Below are positions 35,040 to 44,625 of a stretch of DNA of 64,000 nucleotides, in pieces (the stretch's first letter is position 1; each line of letters starts with the position of its first letter). Where the stretch lies: assembly GCF_035593345.1 (NCBI RefSeq), contig NZ_CP141607.1, forward strand, positions 43,562 through 107,561, in the 5' to 3' direction. The DNA comes from Lelliottia sp. JS-SCA-14 (GTDB lineage Bacteria; Pseudomonadota; Gammaproteobacteria; Enterobacterales; Enterobacteriaceae). A model generated the notes under the pieces. That model was not told where the DNA came from. It ran no database searches and saw only the letters and a list, made by a program, of their open reading frames with translations. Both the position numbers and the translations under genes were made by a program.

Positions 35040-37226
35040 TTATGATTTTGTTAAGTCCACAACAATGCGAGACTTTCCAGTAGGACTTACGCTAACCGTG
35101 GTGTTAGTATTTACTTCATCCATCAAATAAAGCCCTATAAATTTTGAGTACGCTTGCCTTTCATAGTATCCATTTGACCCTCCATTAACCAAACGATTAA
35201 TTAACCCAACATTGTCCGCAGTAAAATCTTCATCTGCGACTCTGTTCATTGACGTTTTGTGTTTATAGACTTTTGAAGCCCAATAAAAGCCACCAGAATC
35301 ACAAGCGTTGTATGAATCTTCAGCCACAATATCGGGATCAAATCTTGGAGACCATCGGAACAAAGTACCACCATCATCCGGATGGGCTGTATAATGAGTT
35401 GAGACTGCAGTAAGCCTAGGGGCATCAGGGTGTAATCTATCAGTATATGAGCCTGAGTGATTTGGAAAACTTCGGTATTCACCGTAGGTTTTATACAGTC
35501 CAGCCCATGTAAGTTGCATGATCCCTCTGCCATAAAAAACAGTATAATACTCTGTGGCTGGATTCACTGAGTTATAACGACCAAACCCCCACTCATGTAA
35601 TAACCTTCTACTGCCACCTAAATCTCTCCACTGCGCAGTTTCTAGTAATGTCTGAGGTAAGAAGAATGATATTCTTTTCTTATCCCCTCCAATATATTTT
35701 CTAATACTCAAATTCAAAGAGTCATAATGTGACTCAATTCTACTTTTAGCATGGGCATGATTTATTGAATACACGCTTGCAGGCTGCTTTTGAGCCGTTC
35801 TTGGGTTGCCGCTTGAAGAGTAAAATAAATACTTCGGAAATGTGGAGGCTAACTCATCAAGACTCATCCAACTACAATTCCTGAAATGTTCAATAAATGC
35901 CTTTGGTTCAAAATGCCACAAGCTTCCGCTACTAAGTTCCGCAGAGTCGAAACACAACGCTTCGGCATGAGCCTTGAATTTTGCATAATCTTCTTCAGTC
36001 ATCGGATCATGCTCTTCACTTCCCGTTTTCAGCCACGAGAAGCGGGTGTCGATCGTACTTTTTTCCCATTCAAACGGGAAATGACAGATTAACTTTCCGC
36101 ACTGGTTATCGAACTCACCATCTTCCTGCAGCTTCTTGATAATGGCTGAATTACACTGGCTATCGCTATCACTATCGTCATCAACCATCTGCCAACCTGT
36201 CCAATGCGGAAAGTCAGCGTCACTAAACTTTTTAATACTAGGATCGGCTAGATTGACTACTCCCTTTCCCCCCGGGTAATTGACCGTCATCCATAATGGC
36301 GCATCTGCCGGTACCAGTGTTTCATGGTCTGTATTGATCACCCGCCCAAAGCGAAGTAATTCGAAACCGGCACTCGGGCTTTCCTTATAATTCTTCAGTG
36401 CGGTTTTATACAGATTATACTCGTAGTCTTCACCGTCTGCGTTAACCAGTGGTTCGCCCAGCAGATCATATTTTCCGTCAATCTGCGTATTTTTCTGCCG
36501 CGTTACCATCGTGCAGTTGCCTTGGGCCAGAGTCATGCTGGCATACAGAGGCGCATTGCTGGTATAGAGCTCAGAAAGCCCGGTGATAGACGTGCTGTTA
36601 TCTGCGGGGGTCTTGTCATAAAACTTTGTCTGCGGAGGCAGATAAAAGTGAATATCACCGTAAACTGCATCAGTGCGGCCATTCTTCGAAATATCCAGCT
36701 CCCCTGATTTCCTGCCCGTCAGCTTGCTGATGTTGTCGTCATCGCAGAATATCTGGAAATGGAAAGCATTGACTCCATCCACCATGCCCGGAAGGCCTAA
36801 CGGATCCTTACGGTAAACTTTCTCACCGGCTTTAACAGTTTCAGCCAGCGACTTCAGGTGCATGTATAGGGAGTAGAAAGCCACTTTTGCTACATCACCG
36901 CTACCGATCTCGGTTTCATGCTTTATCAGCACATAACCATCATCACTCCCCTTTGTATTGGGTTTATCGGCGTTGATGTTAAAGGGTGCCTGATCGCGCT
37001 TGTCTGAGCTTTTGCGGAGTGAAACGACGGTACCTTCCGCTATCGCCCGCACGCTCTCAGCAGGTCTCCCTTCGTCAGTCTGACGTATATGTATTCCGCC
37101 ATGCCACGAACCATAACCGTTAACCGGATACCCACGGCGGTCAACTACGGTCATGACTCTTTCAATCCAGGCCGCATCAGTTTCATGGGCATCTTTCGCT
37201 TTCAAAAGAGGTGGGCTGATAATCAT
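35040..37226 (-). CDS. VgrG-linked T6SS effector: M23-like domain plus GH19-like hydrolase
   Basis: A 728-residue protein 14 nt downstream of vgrG. Residues ~30-165 resemble an M23 (LytM) peptidase fold: SWHGGIHIRQ, VRAIAEGTVVSLRK, YSLYMHLKSL, AGEKVYRKDPLG and AFHFQIF. The metal sites are unusual (H42-x3-H46 in place of H-x3-D, and one His of the final HxH missing). Residues ~510-700 are GH19-like: FFLPQTLLETAQW with the catalytic-type Glu (~529), YGRGIMQLTWAGLY (~565) and VNGGSNGYYERQ (~680). GH19 enzymes cut chitin or peptidoglycan glycan strands. The 3' half is clearly more AT-rich than the 5' half. Confidence 0.8.
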   Translation of the reverse strand: MIISPPLLKAKDAHETDAAWIERVMTVVDRRGYPVNGYGSWHGGIHIRQTDEGRPAESVRAIAEGTVVSLRKSSDKRDQAPFNINADKPNTKGSDDGYVLIKHETEIGSGDVAKVAFYSLYMHLKSLAETVKAGEKVYRKDPLGLPGMVDGVNAFHFQIFCDDDNISKLTGRKSGELDISKNGRTDAVYGDIHFYLPPQTKFYDKTPADNSTSITGLSELYTSNAPLYASMTLAQGNCTMVTRQKNTQIDGKYDLLGEPLVNADGEDYEYNLYKTALKNYKESPSAGFELLRFGRVINTDHETLVPADAPLWMTVNYPGGKGVVNLADPSIKKFSDADFPHWTGWQMVDDDSDSDSQCNSAIIKKLQEDGEFDNQCGKLICHFPFEWEKSTIDTRFSWLKTGSEEHDPMTEEDYAKFKAHAEALCFDSAELSSGSLWHFEPKAFIEHFRNCSWMSLDELASTFPKYLFYSSSGNPRTAQKQPASVYSINHAHAKSRIESHYDSLNLSIRKYIGGDKKRISFFLPQTLLETAQWRDLGGSRRLLHEWGFGRYNSVNPATEYYTVFYGRGIMQLTWAGLYKTYGEYRSFPNHSGSYTDRLHPDAPRLTAVSTHYTAHPDDGGTLFRWSPRFDPDIVAEDSYNACDSGGFYWASKVYKHKTSMNRVADEDFTADNVGLINRLVNGGSNGYYERQAYSKFIGLYLMDEVNTNTTVSVSPTGKSRIVVDLTKS

Positions 37227-37240
37227 AAACTGACTCCTTG

Positions 37241-39592
37241 TCAGGAAAAGCTGAATTTACTGGAAGGTTCTGTGGTTTCAGGAGCCACATTCGGGAAGTC
37301 TTCTGGCTTGTTAGCCTTTTCTTTTCGCCCGTAATGCCCGGCTTTAGTCCGGTACTCCCCCTGTGTGGCTGATTCAATGCCATTGGCATCGAGGGTGATA
37401 TAGCTTCCACCCCCGTTGATCGTGACCTGCTTCTTGGCAATAATCTCGATACGATCTTCGGTACTGACGACGCTGATTTCTCCACGAGCGATGAGCTCCA
37501 TCAGGTCATTCTGTGCCTGGATCCTCACCGGCCCCTGGTTCGCGATGAGCTTGATCCCCAGCTTACGAACAAACACGCTCAGGGCATTACCTACCCCGAC
37601 GAACAGATTTTTCACCACGCTGACGTCGGCATTTTTACCGGCAGTGGCTATCAGGTTCTGCCCGGCTGATACCTGCAGATGTTGTCCGCTGGTCAGCGCC
37701 ATTCCATCAGGTGCACTGAGCATCAGCACTGATTTTTTGAGGTCTGTCAGCTGCTGTTCCAGCAGTTTGATTTGCGCCTGGAGATCGGCCGGGTTCGCGG
37801 TCGCCTTCTGCGCATCATCGGAGATAGACGTCATCTGCTCCCGGGCATCACCCAGATTGCTGACCGCTGGCTGCATCTCCAGCACCTGACCCTGTGCTTT
37901 CGTCTGGCCATCAGCACTGATGAACATCCCTTTCTGTGCCCGGATGGCTCCCCAGCTGTCGGTTCTGAGCTCAAATCCTTCACCGCGCTTCTGCTTCTCC
38001 GCATCCACTAAATGTCCGAGATTCAGCTGGCTCTTGCCGCCGTACTCGGTGGAGACCTTGATATGCTCCTGGTCACGGCTGTCATCGAGGCGGATTTTGT
38101 TGTTCGCAGGCGTGCGCAGGACGTTACGTTTGTAGTTTCGGATAGTGACATGGTCACCGTGCGCCGAGTCGTGCAGCACGCCAGAAATGTACGGTCTGTC
38201 CGGGTTACCGTCCTCAAAACCAATCGCCACTTCGGTGCCTGCCAGCAACGGCAGGTGCAGACCGTAGGTGTCACCGGCATACGGGCGGGACTGGCGCACC
38301 CACAGGCTCTCGAACCCGGTTTCCCAGTTATCACGGTCAAACAGCATGTTGACGCGATAGCGGCCGTCTTTATCGATGTGGCCGTAGGTGTCGTTCTCGG
38401 TGGTGCTCGTGACGCGTGCCGGCAATGTGCCAGCCATTACCGGACGTGAGCCAGGCTCAGGACGGAAACTGAAATCAGTGCTGTCCGGGATGCCGTCGAA
38501 GTTGACGCCAAAGTCTTCATCCCGTCGCGCATGGCTGTGCATCGCCGTGACGACCACGCCCTGAGCAAACACGTCTGCCACTTCGTACCCGCCGGTGACT
38601 TTCATTACCTGACCCGGAGAGAGGGTCGGGCAGCTGGTGATGGCGCGGGTCTGCGTCTGGCCATTCAGATAACGCTCATGACGAATGCGGGCAAAAAAGG
38701 CCCCGGACTCCGGGGCCGGATTGCGGTCATAGGTACTACCCGGTGTCAGATAGTTATCCGCATAGTGATAGGCATCACCGTAGGTGGTGGCATCCCCGCG
38801 GGTCGCATCGACCTGGGTGTTCATGTCATCCGTGGCCTGGCGGTAGTTGTAATCACGGGTGCTGACCTGCTTTTGCACCACGTTATGATGGCTCTCCATG
38901 CCCCATACCGAGTCCACACCGTCCGAATGCTGTCCTGATGGAGGGACTGATGGCAGCGTCAGGCCTTTTTCATACCCCTGCTGACCGTCATAAAACTCCA
39001 CGACGTCAATGTTCAGGCGCGTATCAGTGGTAAAGCGGAACCAGATACCGACCTCACCCAGCAGACGGGTAATAAAGTGCAGGTCATCCTCGCCGTACTG
39101 CATCACCTGTTCACGACGCGGGTACTCTTTTGAGAGTGAGAACAGAAAATCCTGACCGCGCATGTTGTGACGCTCGCGCAGAATTTTTTCCACGATTTGT
39201 GGGACCGACATGTCCTGATAAATGGCGTTCTGGTGCGAACGATCGAGCAGCGCCAGGCGTGGCTGCAGCGTCAGGGCATAATGGGTTTCATCTTTTGAGG
39301 TACTGAGACGTTCAAAGCCGCTCACCACTCCCTGAAGAGTTCGCACGGCCTGCTGCATTTTGATGCCGTAACCCTGGTCCACCGGGGCCTGCAGCGTCAG
39401 GGAGGCTGCTTTCATCAGCATCGTTTCTTTACTGATAGCATGGTCAGCGCTGGTAAATTCAATACGGTAACTGAACGGCGTGCTGAGGGCTTCATCGCCT
39501 TCAAACGCCAGTACATCGAGCTCTGCGTCACATCCCTTCACCGACAGCTGGTGATGGTTGTGGCTGAATCTGATCGGGGGATTACTGCTCAT
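37241..39592 (-). CDS. vgrG: T6SS spike protein VgrG (TssI)
   Basis: A 783-residue VgrG. It starts with FSHNHHQLSVKGCDAELDVL, with the gp27-like part (YQDMSVPQIVEKILRERHNM, PRREQVMQYGEDDLHFITRL), the gp5 OB fold (GRYRVNMLFDRDNW, WVRQSRPYAGDTYGLHLPLL, VAIGFEDGNPDRPYISGVLH) and the C-terminal beta-helix with DUF2345 (SAGQNLIATAGKNADVSVVK). It ends without an extra catalytic domain, so the toxin is on the adjacent protein. Its ATG overlaps the clpV stop (ATGA). Confidence 0.95.
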   Translation of the reverse strand: MSSNPPIRFSHNHHQLSVKGCDAELDVLAFEGDEALSTPFSYRIEFTSADHAISKETMLMKAASLTLQAPVDQGYGIKMQQAVRTLQGVVSGFERLSTSKDETHYALTLQPRLALLDRSHQNAIYQDMSVPQIVEKILRERHNMRGQDFLFSLSKEYPRREQVMQYGEDDLHFITRLLGEVGIWFRFTTDTRLNIDVVEFYDGQQGYEKGLTLPSVPPSGQHSDGVDSVWGMESHHNVVQKQVSTRDYNYRQATDDMNTQVDATRGDATTYGDAYHYADNYLTPGSTYDRNPAPESGAFFARIRHERYLNGQTQTRAITSCPTLSPGQVMKVTGGYEVADVFAQGVVVTAMHSHARRDEDFGVNFDGIPDSTDFSFRPEPGSRPVMAGTLPARVTSTTENDTYGHIDKDGRYRVNMLFDRDNWETGFESLWVRQSRPYAGDTYGLHLPLLAGTEVAIGFEDGNPDRPYISGVLHDSAHGDHVTIRNYKRNVLRTPANNKIRLDDSRDQEHIKVSTEYGGKSQLNLGHLVDAEKQKRGEGFELRTDSWGAIRAQKGMFISADGQTKAQGQVLEMQPAVSNLGDAREQMTSISDDAQKATANPADLQAQIKLLEQQLTDLKKSVLMLSAPDGMALTSGQHLQVSAGQNLIATAGKNADVSVVKNLFVGVGNALSVFVRKLGIKLIANQGPVRIQAQNDLMELIARGEISVVSTEDRIEIIAKKQVTINGGGSYITLDANGIESATQGEYRTKAGHYGRKEKANKPEDFPNVAPETTEPSSKFSFS

Positions 39593-42243
39593 GCGTGCAC
39601 TCCTTGTGTACGGTCAAACTCCAGCCCGATACCCTCTTCCTCACTCCAGCTAAGGCATAGCGACTGTGGTTTCTGTTTCGCAGCCATGTGGGTCAGCAAC
39701 TGCTGACTCAGCACCGGCAGAATTTGTTGATTGAGCAGACTGTCGACGTTGCGTGCGCCGGTGTCCGGCAACAGGCAGGCGGCAGTGAGTGCGTCATACA
39801 GGCTCTCATCAATCTGCGTGCTCAGGCCGTAGTGACGATGTAAGCGCTTGCTGACCTGTGACAGCTTCATTTCCACGATGGTACGCATGGCCGCTTCGGC
39901 CAGAGGGCGGTAAATAACGGTCTGGAAACGGGCCAGCAGTGCCGGCTGGAAGTGGTCGCGTAAAATCGGGCGCAGCACTTCGTGCAGGTCGGCCTCAGTG
40001 GCTTCCGGCTGTTCATCGAGCAGCTGCATCAGGTGGTCGCTGCCGAGGTTCGAGGTCATCAGAATAACGGTGTTACGGAAGTCGATTTCACGTCCTTCGC
40101 CGTCGCGCATAAAGCCGCGGTCGAAGACCTGATAGAACAGGTTCATGACGTCGCGGTGCGCTTTCTCCACTTCATCGAGCAGCACCACGCTGTACGGACG
40201 CTTGCGCACGGCTTCGGTGAGAATGCCGCCCTGCCCGTAACCGACGTAGCCCGGCGGTGAGCCTTTCAGCTGCGAAACCGTGTGCGGCTCCTGGTACTCG
40301 GACAGGTTAATGGTAATCAGCGATTTTTCACCGCCGTACAGTACGTCTGCCAGCGCCAGCGCGGTTTCGGTCTTACCGACGCCGCTCGGGCCGACCAGCA
40401 GGAACACGCCCTGTGGGCCATTCTCTGACGTGAGCCCAGTCTTCGCCGCGCGCAGGCGCTGGGCGATAGCCTCAAGGGAAGCATCCTGACCGACGACACG
40501 CTGGCCGATTTCATTTTCCAGAGTCAGCAGCTCAGTCTGTTCGTCTTTCATCAGGGAAGAGAGCGGCACGCCGGTCCAGTCGGCAATCACGTTCGCAACC
40601 GTGCGGGTGTCCACATCCACCTGAACCAGCACGTCGCCCTGCTGTGCCTGTTCGAGCTGCTCTTGCAGGTCGGTAATCTCAGCCTGCTGGCTGATGTCCT
40701 GACGGCTGGCCATCAGCTGCTGTGCCAGCGCCTTTTCAGTGCTGAAACGCACTTCCTGCTCCGCAATACGCGCTTCCAGTTCAGTCCGCTGCTGCTCAAT
40801 GGCACCCAGGCGGTCACCATGGCGGTTGCTGCCGGCGGCGATATCTTCCAGCAGCGCCTGTTCTTCCAGTTCCAGGGCGGTCAGCTGTGCTTTCAGGCGC
40901 ACAATTTGTTCCGGCACCGTATCGAGACTCATACGTACGCGCGCTGCGGCGGTATCCAGCAGGTCAACAGCCTTGTCCGGCAGCTGACGCCCCGTCAGGT
41001 AACGACGTGACAGGGTGACGGCGGCGCGAACCGCGTCATCGGTGATGTGCACGTTATGGTGTTCGGCGTAGCGGGATTTCAGCCCACGCAGCATCAGACA
41101 CGCGGTGTCGTCGTCCGGCTCGTCGACCTTCACCATCTGGAAGCGACGTTCCAGCGCGGCATCGCGCTCGAAGTACTGTTTGTACTCGCTCCAGGTGGTC
41201 GCGGCGATGGTGCGCAGTTCGCCGCGCGCCAGTGCCGGCTTCAGCAGGTTGGCCGCATCCGCGCCACCTGCCTGGTTACCGGCACCGATAATGGTGTGGG
41301 CTTCGTCGATAAACAGCAAAATCGGTACCGGCGATTGTTGTACCGCATCAATGACATTTTTCAGGCGCTGTTCGAACTCACCTTTCACGCCAGCCCCTGC
41401 CTGCAACAGACCGAGGTCAAGGGTGCGCAGAACAACCGGCTTGAGAGATTCCGGCACGTTGCCCTCTGCTATACGCAGCGCCAGGCCTTCAACCAGTGCG
41501 GTTTTGCCGACACCCGGTTCGCCGACCAGAATCGGGTTATTTTTACGGCGGCGCGAGAGAATATCGACCATCTGGCGGATCTCAGTGTCACGCCCAAATA
41601 CCGGGTCGATTTTGCCCTCTTTCGCTTTGGCGGTAACATCGAGGGTGAATTTATCCAGCGCGTTCTGCAGCGCCGGGTTCAGTTCGCCTTCTTTCAGCTC
41701 TGCACCGACCGGACGGCCGACAAACTCCACTTCACCACCGTGATTCTGCGCCAGCTCTTCTTCCAGCTGAACGTCCGGACGCTCGTCTGACTGTGCGTCC
41801 AGCAGTGGGCGCAGGCGCTCCAGCTGGCTCTGACCAAGGGTCAGCAGCGGCCACAGACCATCACAACGCGCCAGTTTAGGTTTATCAACCAGCGCCATCA
41901 GCAGATGCACACTGCGGATTTGCTCTTCACCATTGAGGGAAGCCAGCATCCAGGCTTCCTGCATCAGTTTCTGTATATCGGCGGATAACTGCGGGCGACT
42001 GCGTACCGAGCGCGGTTGATTATCCAGCCAGCCGAGTAAATCCTGCCACAGTGCATCCATATCCCACTCGTAGCGCCTGGCCAGCACCGTCAGGTCACCT
42101 TCACCCTGTTCGAGCAGTTTCAGTAACCAGTGCTCTGGCAGGATTTCCGCGTGCGCACGAGTCTGACAAAGCGAAGCAGCCCCTTCCATCGCACGGGCAC
42201 AGTAAGGGTTCAGACGTCGCAACAGGATGGCTGGATTTTCCAT
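39589..42243 (-). CDS. clpV: T6SS sheath-recycling ATPase ClpV (TssH)
   Basis: An 884-residue AAA+ protein from the ATG at 42243 (MENPAILLRRLNPYCARAME). Clp N-domain, first Walker A GEPGVGKTALVEGLA and Walker B ILLFIDEAHTIIGAG, coiled middle domain, second Walker A GPSGVGKTETALALA and VVLLDEVEKAHRDVMNLF. It extracts contracted TssC from the sheath for reuse. Confidence 0.96.
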   Translation of the reverse strand: MENPAILLRRLNPYCARAMEGAASLCQTRAHAEILPEHWLLKLLEQGEGDLTVLARRYEWDMDALWQDLLGWLDNQPRSVRSRPQLSADIQKLMQEAWMLASLNGEEQIRSVHLLMALVDKPKLARCDGLWPLLTLGQSQLERLRPLLDAQSDERPDVQLEEELAQNHGGEVEFVGRPVGAELKEGELNPALQNALDKFTLDVTAKAKEGKIDPVFGRDTEIRQMVDILSRRRKNNPILVGEPGVGKTALVEGLALRIAEGNVPESLKPVVLRTLDLGLLQAGAGVKGEFEQRLKNVIDAVQQSPVPILLFIDEAHTIIGAGNQAGGADAANLLKPALARGELRTIAATTWSEYKQYFERDAALERRFQMVKVDEPDDDTACLMLRGLKSRYAEHHNVHITDDAVRAAVTLSRRYLTGRQLPDKAVDLLDTAAARVRMSLDTVPEQIVRLKAQLTALELEEQALLEDIAAGSNRHGDRLGAIEQQRTELEARIAEQEVRFSTEKALAQQLMASRQDISQQAEITDLQEQLEQAQQGDVLVQVDVDTRTVANVIADWTGVPLSSLMKDEQTELLTLENEIGQRVVGQDASLEAIAQRLRAAKTGLTSENGPQGVFLLVGPSGVGKTETALALADVLYGGEKSLITINLSEYQEPHTVSQLKGSPPGYVGYGQGGILTEAVRKRPYSVVLLDEVEKAHRDVMNLFYQVFDRGFMRDGEGREIDFRNTVILMTSNLGSDHLMQLLDEQPEATEADLHEVLRPILRDHFQPALLARFQTVIYRPLAEAAMRTIVEMKLSQVSKRLHRHYGLSTQIDESLYDALTAACLLPDTGARNVDSLLNQQILPVLSQQLLTHMAAKQKPQSLCLSWSEEEGIGLEFDRTQGVHA

Positions 42244-42379
42244 GAATCTCTCTCTTTGTCGGTTCCTGGACACGCTACCGCCCATCGCTGTTTCCCGTGA
42301 AGGAGACCAAAGCGCATACGGTCAGGCTGGCAGTTTGTGGGTTTCTTTGCTGAAAGCCCGTTTCATACAGGCACTCAGC

Positions 42380-42409
42380 AAAAAACTGCGGACAGGAAAC
42401 CCCGTCCGC
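42380..42409 (-). terminator. Intrinsic terminator after hcp
   Basis: On the minus strand a GCGGAC...GTCCGC stem (42388-42409) is followed by six T (42380-42385), 8 nt past the hcp stop. It would end many transcripts between hcp and clpV, giving high hcp relative to downstream genes. Confidence 0.75.
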
Positions 42410-42416
42410 ATCGGGC

Positions 42417-42908
42417 TTACGCGGTGGCGCGTTCGTTCCAGGAATCGGAATGAATGATGTTGCCGTCTTTGTAGGTCCAGGTGATTTTTTCGTAACGCAG
42501 TTCAATGCGCTCAAGGTGGTTGTGCTTCTCTTTAGAAGGATCCTTGATGTCATACATTTCAGGATTCACTTTCACCACTTTCACGTTTTCCAGTTTGGTG
42601 TTGAAGTACTCCACTTCCTGGCCCGCGTCGTTGATTTTGTACCACTTGAATTCCGCAGACTTGAGGGTCTGACCGGTGGTCACAGCCTTGTACAGGTACG
42701 GGCTGGACGAGTCGATTTCCTTGGTGAACAGGAACGGGGTGTGGATACGGGTACCGGTCAGCTTGCCGGTGTTGTTGTCAGTCGGGATGTACAGGTTATG
42801 CTCCTGAGCGACAACTTCGATGCTGCCTTCACGATCCTGAACGTCCACAGAACCTTTAATGTCCGCGCCGCCGTCGTCTTTCAGCCAAAGATAAACAGGA
42901 ATTGCCAT
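42417..42908 (-). CDS. hcp: T6SS tube protein Hcp (TssD)
   Basis: A 163-residue Hcp from the ATG at 42908, preceded by GGAGAG. It starts MAIPVYLWLKDDGGADIKGS. Later parts are IHTPFLFTKEIDSSSPYLYK and LERIELRYEKITWTYKDGN. Hexamer rings of Hcp form the expelled tube. A terminator directly follows, consistent with its need in high amount. Confidence 0.96.
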   Translation of the reverse strand: MAIPVYLWLKDDGGADIKGSVDVQDREGSIEVVAQEHNLYIPTDNNTGKLTGTRIHTPFLFTKEIDSSSPYLYKAVTTGQTLKSAEFKWYKINDAGQEVEYFNTKLENVKVVKVNPEMYDIKDPSKEKHNHLERIELRYEKITWTYKDGNIIHSDSWNERATA

Positions 42909-42912
42909 GGAA

Positions 42913-44625
42913 TTACTCTCCATTGTGTTGTGATGCGCCATCATCCTGCGATGACGCCTGGGTGTGGCCCGGTATCTGACAGGCATTGGCCTGCGGTACC
43001 AGACTGATTTCGACACGGCGGTTGAGCGCGCGCCCATCCGGGGTGTCATTGGTTGCGATCGGACGGCTCTCGCCATAGCCCTGCACCGCAAAACAGCTTT
43101 CCGGTACATCACCGGTATCACGCATCCAGTTGCGCACCGCTTCGGCACGCTTGAGTGAAAGCGTCTGATTGAGTTTTGGATTGCCGGTGTTGTCGGTATG
43201 CCCGGCGACCACAATCAACCAGCCCGGCTTCGCTTTGATACCGACCAGTGAGTTGACCAGCATTTTGGTGGAGCCCGCTTTCAGCACGGATTTGCCGGAA
43301 TCGAACAGCGACATGCTGTCGAGGCGGACAATTTTCGGTACCGGTTTAGGTTTCGGCTGTGGTTTAGGTGGTGGCGGTGGAGGCACGTACGAACGGATCG
43401 CATCCAGCACAGGCATTCGCAGACGCTCCCCCTGATACAGACCAAGGCCCATACACGCCGGTACGCCATTGCGCGCCCAGTCATCCAGCTCTGCCGCATC
43501 GTCACGCAGGACAGCAACGGCATCGGCTTTGGGTCCGAAATCATGCATCGGGATACGGTCATAGCGGGCAATATCGAAGCTCACACGCTGCAGCAACTGG
43601 TGATTGTTCCAGCCACTGCTGAGCAGCGCAGCAATGGCCGCCAGCGTGAAAATCCCGAGCGCACAACGGAAGGTTCGCCCACGTGGCGTCAGGCCTCGCC
43701 CTTCGGGCAGCAGCGGCAGGATAAAATCCGGAAAGGGGGAGATAACCGTACTGTCCGTTCCTACCGGCTGCCAGCCCGCCACCTGCTGCATCGCAGTGTG
43801 ACGGGAAAGCCATGCAGTCCAGGCTGATGTGGCCAGACTCCCGGCAAGGATCGGCCCCATTCCCCACAGCACCGCGACAGGTGTAATGACAGGAACGTCG
43901 GGGTTCTCATCCATAAAGACTGCTTTGATGTGCTGATGGAACCAGCTCATCAGGCTGTTCATCAGCACCTGTTGCTGCATCGCAGGCGACCCACCGGTGG
44001 TAACCCATGCAGCGATTGAACTCGGCGCTGAAGATTCACGCCAGACCCTCACCCCTTCCCCCGGGATAGCCGCCTGCCAGAGCAGATCATTCGTCATCGC
44101 GCTGCCAACCTGGCCATTCAGAACCAGCGGCACGGAATGCCCGGTTTCTTTACGCAACTGGCTGATTTGCCATCGCAGGGCCAGCAGACGGCTGGTAAGC
44201 GCTTCGCTGTCGGCGTGTTTCTGCGGACAGACGCTGACCATCACCGACAGCTGGCGACCCCAGTCAGGTCGCAACCACAGTACCTGGCGGGCGGCCTGTT
44301 CCAGATCCTGATGATCCTCCACGCGGATCCAGCACCCCTGCGTGACCGTAAGCACCGGTGACTGCTGTGGCCAGGCCAGCGGCAGATCGCCACAGACCAG
44401 CACCACGGGCTGACGGTAAGTGGCTTCCGGGAGGTCATCCAGACGCAGGGTGACGTCATGCTCCGCACGACGACTGGCGACATACAAGAACGCCAGGATA
44501 AGCCCCAGCATCGCCAACAGAACAAGCACAAAAACCAGTCGGGTGACCTGCAGGAAGCCCAGGCAGACCACTGCACTCAGCAGGGCGGCCCACAGCGCAA
44601 GCCCGCGCTGTTGTGCAGGACTCAT
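42913..44625 (-). CDS. OmpA-family peptidoglycan-binding T6SS protein (TagL-like)
   Basis: A 570-residue protein starting at ATG 44625 overlapping the tssL stop (ATGA). Membrane helices near the N-terminus (WAALLSAVVCLGFLQ, VFVLVLLAMLGLILAFLYV) and near residue 330 (FRCALGIFTLAAIAALLSSG). A Pro/Lys linker (PPPPPPKPQPKPKPVPK) leads to an OmpA C-terminal domain with VVAGHTDNTGNPKLNQTLSL and KRAEAVRNWM. It anchors the TssJLM complex to peptidoglycan. Confidence 0.88.
   Translation of the reverse strand: MSPAQQRGLALWAALLSAVVCLGFLQVTRLVFVLVLLAMLGLILAFLYVASRRAEHDVTLRLDDLPEATYRQPVVLVCGDLPLAWPQQSPVLTVTQGCWIRVEDHQDLEQAARQVLWLRPDWGRQLSVMVSVCPQKHADSEALTSRLLALRWQISQLRKETGHSVPLVLNGQVGSAMTNDLLWQAAIPGEGVRVWRESSAPSSIAAWVTTGGSPAMQQQVLMNSLMSWFHQHIKAVFMDENPDVPVITPVAVLWGMGPILAGSLATSAWTAWLSRHTAMQQVAGWQPVGTDSTVISPFPDFILPLLPEGRGLTPRGRTFRCALGIFTLAAIAALLSSGWNNHQLLQRVSFDIARYDRIPMHDFGPKADAVAVLRDDAAELDDWARNGVPACMGLGLYQGERLRMPVLDAIRSYVPPPPPPKPQPKPKPVPKIVRLDSMSLFDSGKSVLKAGSTKMLVNSLVGIKAKPGWLIVVAGHTDNTGNPKLNQTLSLKRAEAVRNWMRDTGDVPESCFAVQGYGESRPIATNDTPDGRALNRRVEISLVPQANACQIPGHTQASSQDDGASQHNGE

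Noticed and set aside
42909..43214. N-terminal extension of Hcp to 43214
   Set aside because: It overlaps the OmpA-like gene; the ATG at 42908 has a strong ribosome site and gives the normal Hcp start.
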